A stretch of DNA of 64,000 nucleotides from Lachnospiraceae bacterium. Lineage in GTDB: Bacteria; Bacillota; Clostridia; Lachnospirales; Lachnospiraceae. Location: the NCBI GenBank assembly GCA_028692055.1, contig JAQUYA010000004.1, positions 1 through 64,000 on the forward strand. Reading direction: 5' to 3'. A model generated the notes under the pieces. The model searched no databases. It saw only the letters and a list, made by a program, of their open reading frames with translations, and was not told the origin of the DNA. Position 1 is the first letter of the stretch. Each line of letters starts with the position of its first letter. Position numbers and translations under genes: made by a program. Shown here piece after piece: positions 58,310 through 64,000 of this stretch.

Positions 58310-59152
58310 TTATTTTACTGCACCTGCAACGACTCCATTTGTTATCCATTTCTGGCAAAAAACATATACTACTAAAACAGGTAGCAGTACAAGCAAGTAC
58401 GAAGCAAATGCTAAATTATAATCTATAGAAAATTGTTTTTTAAATACATATTGTGCCAATTGCAGGGTTTGCTGACTTTGCTCACTCAATAGTACTAACG
58501 GCATCGTAAAATCATTCCAAGTCCACATAAAAGACAGAATTGCTACCGTAGCTGTCGTAGGTTTCAAAACTGGAAAAATCACATACCAGAAAGTCTGCAG
58601 GGGTCTTGCACCATCTATCATTGCTGCCTCATCCAGAGCTTCTGGAATACCTTTCACCGCACCGCAATATAAAAAGGTATTCATAGGAAGTCCAAAAATA
58701 ACATAAAGAAAAGTAATTCCTACCACATTGTCTAAATGAAAGGTATTTGCCTGTACTACCAGCGGAAGCATAATCACACTGAAAGGTATAAACATAGCAC
58801 TCAGGAAATAGTAATACATAATTTCAAAAAACTTACTCTTCTTTCTATTTCTGGTAATTGCATAGGCAACAAAGGAATTGCTAATCAATGTGATACCAAG
58901 GTTTATGACTGTAATAAATGCTGTGTTAAAGAACTTTCTTGGGTACTCTGTCATTTTCCATGCATCTACAAAATTCATAAGACGAAGCTGCTTCGGTAAT
59001 GCCAGCACATTATTCATGTCTGTAGGTACTTTAATTGCAATCATTACTGACATATAAAGTGGTAAAAGTATGGTTATCACAATACCAGCAATCAGCATTA
59101 TGGTGATTGGCATATTATATTTTTCCCGTTGTATATTCTTTACTCTTTTCAT
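58310..59152 (-). CDS. Carbohydrate ABC transporter permease, MalG type
   Basis: 280 aa with six membrane segments. The EAA loop EALDEAAMIDGARPLQTFWYVIFP contacts the ATPase. Part of a CUT1-family importer with the neighbouring permease (4-base ATGA overlap) and binding protein. No ATPase gene is in the locus, so a shared MsmX/UgpC-like subunit must serve it. GAGAGGAG precedes the ATG. Confidence 0.94.
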   Translation of the reverse strand: MKRVKNIQREKYNMPITIMLIAGIVITILLPLYMSVMIAIKVPTDMNNVLALPKQLRLMNFVDAWKMTEYPRKFFNTAFITVINLGITLISNSFVAYAITRNRKKSKFFEIMYYYFLSAMFIPFSVIMLPLVVQANTFHLDNVVGITFLYVIFGLPMNTFLYCGAVKGIPEALDEAAMIDGARPLQTFWYVIFPVLKPTTATVAILSFMWTWNDFTMPLVLLSEQSQQTLQLAQYVFKKQFSIDYNLAFASYLLVLLPVLVVYVFCQKWITNGVVAGAVK

Positions 59153-60024
59153 CTGATTTGCTCCTCTCTCTTCTCCAGAATACGTAATTGGAAGATTGAA
59201 ATAGCCACAACAATTACAAAGAGTGTAACCGCATTCGCCGATTGATAAGCAAATTGCCCGCCGCCAAATCCTTTCTTGTAAATCAATACTGCAATAGACG
59301 TTGTGGTTGTTCCGGGACCTCCTTCTGTCATTGCCATTATCTGGTCATATACCATCAAAAATCCTTTTGCTGTCAGAACCATATTAATCGTAAAGGAGGG
59401 TGCCAACAATGGAAACGTAATGTAACGGAAACGTTTCCAGCCACTCGCTCCGTCCAAATCTGCTGCTTCATAAACGTCTATATCAATTGCCTGCAATCCT
59501 GCGATATAAATCAATGTATTAAATGCACAGGCCGTCCATACCGTGACAACTATAATTCCCCACATTGCATGGTTTGTGCCTAAAATATTCGTACTTAAAA
59601 TTTGTATTCCACATGCCTTGCCAAGCGTCGGAATAAGATTGGCAAAAATATAATTAAAGATAAAACCTACTATTACATTACCTAACATATATGGTAAAAA
59701 GTAAAATGCCTTTATTGTGTTTTTAAATTTTATTTTGGCATTTAAGGCACAAGCTAAAATCAAGCTTATCATATTTACTAAGACCGTCGTAATAACAGTA
59801 AACTGAAAGGTAAATAAATAGGCATTCTTCGTATCCACGTCTTCAAACATATGTAAATAGTTTCTCAGTCCAACATAATTCCAATCTCCATACCCCTTCC
59901 AATCGGTAAAACTGTAAAAAATTCCTTTTAAAAAAGAAACCGTATGAAAGTTGAAAAACAACAATGCCATAGCACCTACTACAACATAATATAAAACATT
60001 TACCTTTTGTTTCTTTTTCTTCAT
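59149..60024 (-). CDS. Carbohydrate ABC transporter permease, MalF type
   Basis: 291 aa with six membrane segments. EAA loop DVYEAADLDGASGWKRFRYITFP and the CUT1 motif VYDQIMAMTEGGPGTTT are present. AAGGAG precedes the ATG. It lies 65 bases after the binding protein, beyond a strong hairpin. Confidence 0.94.
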   Translation of the reverse strand: MKKKKQKVNVLYYVVVGAMALLFFNFHTVSFLKGIFYSFTDWKGYGDWNYVGLRNYLHMFEDVDTKNAYLFTFQFTVITTVLVNMISLILACALNAKIKFKNTIKAFYFLPYMLGNVIVGFIFNYIFANLIPTLGKACGIQILSTNILGTNHAMWGIIVVTVWTACAFNTLIYIAGLQAIDIDVYEAADLDGASGWKRFRYITFPLLAPSFTINMVLTAKGFLMVYDQIMAMTEGGPGTTTTSIAVLIYKKGFGGGQFAYQSANAVTLFVIVVAISIFQLRILEKREEQIR

Positions 60025-60051
60025 AATCTGCTCCTTATTATCACGGACTGT

Positions 60052-60080
60052 GTGCTGAAAAAATGTTTTTCAGCACACTC
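60052..60080 (-). promoter_or_regulatory. Intercistronic hairpin between binding protein and permeases
   Basis: A perfect 13-bp stem GTGTGCTGAAAAA/TTTTTCAGCACAC. No T run follows on the - strand, so it more likely stabilises the upstream binding-protein mRNA or attenuates permease expression, as is common in CUT1 operons. Confidence 0.7.
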
Positions 60081-60089
60081 AATTCCTAA

Positions 60090-61328
60090 TTAATCTACAT
60101 TTGCAATGTCATATTTTTCATCACAGTTTGCTAAAAAAGATTTCTGATTTTCGATGTTATCCATTCCATTTACATAGTTCAGGGAATATTCAGATAATAA
60201 AGATGCAAGGTCAAATCCAGCAGGGTAGTAGTGGTCTGGGAAATTGGCAACCTTACCTGCTGCAATATCGCTCTTAACCCCTGCTACTGTTGTTTCCTCC
60301 TGCTCAACCCCTTTTACTGCTGAGAAAGCAAATTGATTGTCAATATATGTTTTTGCATTCTCTTCTTCCAGCATAAATGATATAAATTCCTTTGCAACAT
60401 CCAGATTTTTGGAATCTTTAGAAGCTGCAAATAACACATCTACCCCTGAAGTAACATAATTCTCTGCACTGTCGTTTGAAGCTGGGAAAGCAAACATATC
60501 TACATTAAAATCTGCATTTGCTGTCTTAAATTGGTTGATTGCCCAGTTTCCATTTATCATCATAACACCCTGTCCGTTTGCAAAAGCTTTATTACCATCA
60601 TCATATGTAGTTCCCATAAAGTCTTCCTGACCATGAGAAATAATTTCCAGGTATTTATCCGCAATCTCCTGATGTGTTTCTGCAAAGGTGGTGGTTCCTG
60701 CCTGTCTTGCATCTGTAAATCCTTCTGGCTGTAAATCTGGTGCCATACTATTCCATGCACATAATCCCGTCCAATTATCTTTATAGGTTAACACAAATGG
60801 CTGCTCTCCTGCTGCCTCTATTTTTTTAATTACATCCAGAAATTCATCCCAGGTAGTTGGTATTGTTAATCCTAACTCATTAAATTTATCTACATTATAC
60901 AGAACACCGGAGGCATTCGTTGCATATGGAATACCGTATGCTGCCTGTTCTTTATCTGCATTTACATCATATACCATTTGCAGGTAAGATTCCTGTACCT
61001 GCGACGTAAAATTTTCCGCACTTAAATCTTCCAGAACCCCTGCACTTTGTACCTCTGTATAATTATTGTCACCACCTAATGCCAATATGTCTGGAATATC
61101 ATTCTTCGCAAGTCTTGTTTTTAATACTGTTCCCGCATCTGCTGGTGCTGAAATTACTATTTTTGTTTCCGGATGCTCCGCATTAAATTCATCTACTAAC
61201 TGCTGCAGTATTTCTTTATTTTCTGCCTTCGATGAAAATAATTCAATTTCATTGCTCTTTCCACAACCCGTTAATAACATTCCTCCTAATAAGATAGCGC
61301 TTAATGCAAGTAATACTTTTCTCTTCAT
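60090..61328 (-). CDS. Sugar ABC transporter substrate-binding lipoprotein
   Basis: 412 aa from the ATG at 61328 (GGGAGG upstream). Signal peptide 1-21 with lipobox LLTGC, Cys22 lipidated. Solute-binding family 1 fold (KTRLAKNDIPDILALGGDNN, NGNWAINQF). The sugar is unknown; two alpha-glucosidases downstream imply a maltose, isomaltose or related alpha-glucoside. Confidence 0.94.
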   Translation of the reverse strand: MKRKVLLALSAILLGGMLLTGCGKSNEIELFSSKAENKEILQQLVDEFNAEHPETKIVISAPADAGTVLKTRLAKNDIPDILALGGDNNYTEVQSAGVLEDLSAENFTSQVQESYLQMVYDVNADKEQAAYGIPYATNASGVLYNVDKFNELGLTIPTTWDEFLDVIKKIEAAGEQPFVLTYKDNWTGLCAWNSMAPDLQPEGFTDARQAGTTTFAETHQEIADKYLEIISHGQEDFMGTTYDDGNKAFANGQGVMMINGNWAINQFKTANADFNVDMFAFPASNDSAENYVTSGVDVLFAASKDSKNLDVAKEFISFMLEEENAKTYIDNQFAFSAVKGVEQEETTVAGVKSDIAAGKVANFPDHYYPAGFDLASLLSEYSLNYVNGMDNIENQKSFLANCDEKYDIANVD

Positions 61329-61434
61329 TTTAATTCCTCCCTTTACACTTAATGTTTTTTCCCAGTCACAATTCTTATTTATCAGTTTTACTGGCAAGTA
61401 AATCCTAACACTAAACATATGACAATTTCAATAG

Positions 61435-61448
61435 GTTTCGTAGGAAAC
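61435..61448 (-). promoter_or_regulatory. Candidate LacI-type operator
   Basis: GTTTCCTACGAAAC (- strand) has matching GTTTC/GAAAC halves about 107 bases upstream of the binding-protein start. Placement between the LacI-family gene and the operon it probably controls supports the call, but it is short and untested. Confidence 0.35.
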
Positions 61449-61534
61449 TTTGCATTTTAACAATTTATTTCATTTCATTTTATGCACTTTTACTAAATAT
61501 TAGTTCTATAGATATTCTTATTTTTCATTCCATA

Positions 61535-61578
61535 AAAAAAATTACTCCTTTTATTTTCTTTAAGAGTAATTTCTTTTT
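61535..61578 (-). terminator. Terminator after the LacI-family gene
   Basis: AATTACTC/GAGTAATT stem followed by TTTTTTTTATGG on the - strand. Confidence 0.85.
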
Positions 61579-61594
61579 TATTTCTTATTCTTTT

Positions 61595-62620
61595 TTACTT
61601 CTTTATCTTTTTCATTTGTCTTACTGAATCTCGAATGACTAGATGTACCGGTATCTTAATGTTATGATCCATAATCTGCTCATTATGAATAATGTGAAGC
61701 AGTTGTTCCATCGCTATCATAGCTTTTTTACGAACATCTTGTCTTACTGTCGTCAGTCTTGGATGTATAATCGTTGCATACATATTATCATCAAAACCGG
61801 TAACTGATATTTCCTCTGGAATTTGAATATGTCTGTCAGAGAAAAAGTTCATTGCCTCCATCGCATTGTAGTCAGATGCAAAAGCCAGTGCTCCCGCTTT
61901 TCGAAATAATTCCAGCTTCTGCTCATATTGCATCATTCTAATATCCGTCTGTGTATCAATTAGAATATATCTTGATTTACTGCAAAATCCACCCCGGCTT
62001 TCCATTGCCTTTTTAAATCCAAGCCAACGGTAATAGTCACTCGACAGGTCTGTTTCCGCCAGATAAAGTGCCTTGTCAAATCCCTGCTTTAACAGGTATT
62101 CTCCTATCTGGTATCCTCCAGAATAATCATCTATACCAATGTTTATATATTTCTGTTCATTCTTTGCATAAGTATCAATTAAAACGATAGGTTTATTCAA
62201 TTTTCTTTTTAAAGAATAAAAATCTTCTTCTGTAAATCCCAACGCAACCAGACCATCAATATTCCAGCTGGACGACACATTCACAATCTTATCTATTTTC
62301 TTTCCATCAATCAGCATAACATAGTAACCTGCTATATCTGCTGCCTTTTGTAAAGAGCCAACAAACTCTCCTACAAAAGGATCCTGCATGGCATTAAATC
62401 CATGTATTTCCTCATACCCTAAGACAAATCCAATAATATGGGAAACATTACTGGTTAAAATCATGGAACCCATATTCGGGACATAACCCTGTTCATCAAG
62501 AATTGCTGTTATTTTATCAATGGTCTGCTTGGAAACACGTTTTGTATTTCCGTGTATGACATTGGATACCGTTGTCCGGCTGACTCCAACCATATCTGCA
62601 ATATCCTGTAATCGAATCAT
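61595..62620 (-). CDS. LacI-family transcriptional regulator
   Basis: 341 aa. N-terminal helix-turn-helix and hinge (IRLQDIADMVGVSRTTVSNV at 2-21); periplasmic-binding-like effector domain (about 60-335). It probably represses or activates the alpha-glucoside operon immediately downstream, responding to a sugar. GAAAGGAC precedes the ATG. It has its own terminator, so it is a separate transcription unit. Confidence 0.94.
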   Translation of the reverse strand: MIRLQDIADMVGVSRTTVSNVIHGNTKRVSKQTIDKITAILDEQGYVPNMGSMILTSNVSHIIGFVLGYEEIHGFNAMQDPFVGEFVGSLQKAADIAGYYVMLIDGKKIDKIVNVSSSWNIDGLVALGFTEEDFYSLKRKLNKPIVLIDTYAKNEQKYINIGIDDYSGGYQIGEYLLKQGFDKALYLAETDLSSDYYRWLGFKKAMESRGGFCSKSRYILIDTQTDIRMMQYEQKLELFRKAGALAFASDYNAMEAMNFFSDRHIQIPEEISVTGFDDNMYATIIHPRLTTVRQDVRKKAMIAMEQLLHIIHNEQIMDHNIKIPVHLVIRDSVRQMKKIKK

Positions 62621-62672
62621 CGCGCTGTGTCCTTTCTATTCACTCAGATGGTATGGTTTTTCACAATTGTTC

Positions 62673-63452
62673 CTAAATATTAGTACCTAATACCCCCTGT
62701 ATATAACTTTGCATTTCCGTATGCATTCTTTCAAGCTGCTTACATGTTTCCTCATTTTGGGATTGATAACACAGCGTTTTATCAATATATCCCTGTTCCT
62801 TTACAAGGGCAACACTTTTCGGAAATACCAGTTCAAATACCAGCGAAGCATGTCCCACAATATTATCAATCGAACTCTTTTTCAATTGATGATTTACAGC
62901 CCGATGCGCCATATAATTTTCCATTACTTCCGGTGTAATTGCTGCCTGCTGCATTTCTGCCTCTGATATGCCATAAACTGTTTTTGCAGGAACCTCAACA
63001 TTCACTTTTAAGATATCAATCTTGTCCGCATCTCGTATCAGATTGCAAAATAATAAAGTACGCTCCTCTAATTCATCCGAGAGAATATATACGTTATGAT
63101 TATCAATTGCCGTCCGGATAATTGTGTCTTCTTTACTATCCTCCACATAATCCCGAATCAGTCCCTTATCAAACAAAAGGCTCACCCCAAGCTTCGCATG
63201 GTCGATGGATTCCCGGTCTATGAATGTGCCGAACTGTCTTAACTGCTCGAACCTTCCGACATCGTGCAGCATCCCAATCAGCCATGCAAGGTCTACATCT
63301 TCTTTGGACAACTGCAGTGTTTTTGCAATTTCTTCACTCAAATGCGCAACACGAATCGTATGGTCAATCTTTAATTTAACCTTTCCATCTTTTTGGTCAT
63401 AGTTATCTACATACTTGTAAAATGTATCTGTTACTCTTTTGCGGTCTATCAT
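62673..63452 (-). CDS. HD-domain phosphohydrolase
   Basis: 259 aa. The HD superfamily metal motif is at HTIRVAHLSEEIA...WLIGMLHDVGRFEQ (His, His-Asp) and later IRDADKIDILKV. Substrate unknown; similar clostridial proteins are annotated metal-dependent phosphohydrolases, possibly acting on nucleotides. GAAGGAA precedes the ATG. No operon partner; a long palindromic element lies just upstream. Confidence 0.88.
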   Translation of the reverse strand: MIDRKRVTDTFYKYVDNYDQKDGKVKLKIDHTIRVAHLSEEIAKTLQLSKEDVDLAWLIGMLHDVGRFEQLRQFGTFIDRESIDHAKLGVSLLFDKGLIRDYVEDSKEDTIIRTAIDNHNVYILSDELEERTLLFCNLIRDADKIDILKVNVEVPAKTVYGISEAEMQQAAITPEVMENYMAHRAVNHQLKKSSIDNIVGHASLVFELVFPKSVALVKEQGYIDKTLCYQSQNEETCKQLERMHTEMQSYIQGVLGTNI

Positions 63453-63503
63453 TTATTTATTCCTTCTTTTTTTGAATATGGGATGCCTCCCTTTTATTTT
63501 CAC

Positions 63504-63677
63504 TTAAATGATTATATACAAAGCTCAGTAGGGAACATTTCTATGAAGGAGCGTTTGAAAGCGTTGGTGTTTATGCAGTGTTCTTTGCTGCATTATGCAC
63601 CATTACGCTTGAAACCGAGCGAGAGCGCCTCCTAAATAGAAATGTTCCCTGCTGAGCTTTGTATATAATCATTTTAA
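63504..63677. repeat. 174-bp near-perfect palindromic element (MITE-like)
   Basis: Terminal arms 63504-63543 and 63637-63677 are inverted repeats of about 40 bases with one substitution and one indel. The 93-base interior also folds: GGTG..TATGCAG pairs with CTGCAT.ATGCACC (63565-63602), and AGGAGCG with CGCcTCCT. The whole element forms one long cruciform or RNA hairpin. It begins TTAAA and ends TTTTAA. Possible non-autonomous transposon or stable intergenic repeat; no transposase is nearby. Confidence 0.85.
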
Positions 63678-63710
63678 TCTATTATAACACTTTTATTCTA
63701 CATTAATAGC

Positions 63711-63758
63711 AAAAAAAATCCTACCACAAGTTTTCACCAGTTTGTAGGATTTTCCTGT
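63711..63758 (-). terminator. Terminator after the OadG-like small gene
   Basis: AAATCCTACAA/TTGTgGTAGGATTT stem followed by TTTTTGC on the - strand. It closes the decarboxylase operon entering from the right. Confidence 0.85.
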
Positions 63759-63766
63759 CTTATAAT

Positions 63767-63880
63767 CTATCTCGTAATTTTGGAAAGCAGCATTACAATC
63801 AGCATAATTAATATAATAACGGTAAAAATTCCCAGCATCCCTTTCCACATAACCGAAAGTGAAATCATAAAGTTCGTCAT
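63767..63880 (-). CDS. OadG-related small membrane subunit
   Basis: 37 aa, ATG at 63880 behind GGAGGGAG. One hydrophobic span (about 15-31, GIFTVIILIMLIVML) with a short basic tail. It starts 14 bases after the beta-subunit stop. Such short single-span proteins next to oadB/gcdB are the small gamma-like subunits of Na+-translocating decarboxylases; assignment rests on size, topology and context. Confidence 0.75.
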   Translation of the reverse strand: MTNFMISLSVMWKGMLGIFTVIILIMLIVMLLSKITR

Positions 63881-63894
63881 CTCTTAACTCCCTC

Positions 63895-64000
63895 CTATAG
63901 GTAATTTGAAATAAGGCTCAGTATCATACCACCCGCTACGACAGATGCAATCTGCCCAGATACATTTGCTCCCGCCGCGTGCATAATCAATATATTAGTC
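63895..64000 (-). CDS. Na+-translocating decarboxylase beta subunit (3' end only)
   Basis: The final 35 codons of a gene that continues past the right edge. The peptide NILIMHAAGANVSGQIASVV followed by AGGMILSLI matches the C-terminal helix region of OadB/GcdB/MmdB, the membrane subunit that exports Na+ using decarboxylation energy. Which acid (oxaloacetate, glutaconyl-CoA or methylmalonyl-CoA) cannot be told. Confidence 0.8.
   Translation of the reverse strand, partial: TNILIMHAAGANVSGQIASVVAGGMILSLISNYL

Noticed and set aside
59427..59438. GGAAACGTTTCC, a perfect palindrome resembling a LacI/CcpA operator
   Set aside because: It lies inside the malF-type gene and encodes the conserved EAA-loop stretch GWKRFRY, so protein constraint explains it well enough.
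63393..63635. 80-codon open frame on the + strand
   Set aside because: It overlaps the start of the HD gene in antisense and runs through the left arm and interior of the palindromic element; no recognisable protein features.

Overview
The window looks like chromosomal DNA from a low-GC Gram-positive anaerobe of the Clostridia, most likely Lachnospiraceae (Clostridium cluster XIVa). This rests on gene content and conserved gene orders: secG-rnr-smpB-ssrA, nudF-spoIIM-xerD, yloC-remA-gmk-rpoZ and nifS-nifU-mnmA, plus a butyrate-type thiolase, a Na+-pumping decarboxylase, a T-box leader and Firmicutes-type LexA boxes. Sporulation-family genes (spoVB, spoIIM, a Spo0A DNA-binding domain) are present, but sporulation itself cannot be concluded. 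There is no prophage, CRISPR array, transposase or rRNA/tRNA gene inside the window; the only stable RNA gene seen is tmRNA.

Layout. 1-468 has no gene but carries two strong leftward promoters in tandem. 469-5,000: lipoprotein, two-component system, a membrane protein and a variant Fic protein. 5,034-8,364: tmRNA, smpB, rnr, secG. 8,462-12,408: enolase with an unusual Cys-rich insertion, a DUF554 protein, gpmI. 12,660-18,400: CDF transporter, thiN, glycosyltransferase, thiolase, and trpD behind a T-box. 18,465-23,629: TrkH/TrkA potassium uptake, LiaF-like/LytTR pair, PAP2 phosphatase, small membrane protein. 23,818-27,173: tpiA, pgk, gapA. 27,432-33,788: PHP phosphatase, mnmA-nifU-nifS, SpoVB-like flippase, DAHP synthase. 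33,811-42,737: xerD, spoIIM, nudF, aminotransferase, rny, recX, recA, zinc-ribbon membrane protein. 42,794-50,636: cinA-pgsA-rimO, rpoZ-gmk-remA-yloC, rqcH, unknown. 50,651-54,652: YitJ-type methyltransferase/reductase, glgA, receiver-less Spo0A. 54,878-62,620: an alpha-glucoside utilisation locus (two GH13 enzymes, ABC importer without ATPase, LacI regulator). 62,673-64,000: HD hydrolase, a long palindromic element, and the end of a Na+ decarboxylase operon.

How it works together. Four lower-glycolysis enzymes and the alpha-glucoside locus point to sugar fermentation with glycogen storage; thiolase and the decarboxylase are the fermentation and energy-conserving side. Much of the rest is RNA and protein quality control (tmRNA/SmpB, RNase R, RNase Y, YloC, RqcH, RimO, MnmA).

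Most unusual signals. (1) A recurring layout in about ten otherwise unrelated genes: a short hairpin of varying sequence ends directly before an AGATGGGAG-like ribosome binding site, with compensatory base changes between copies; one copy is tandemly duplicated. At rnr the hairpin shares an arm with the upstream secG terminator, so the two could be mutually exclusive. (2) An enolase with an approximately 89-residue insertion holding eight cysteines. (3) A Spo0A DNA-binding domain without its receiver. (4) A Fic protein with Gln in place of the catalytic His. (5) A 174-bp near-perfect palindromic element.
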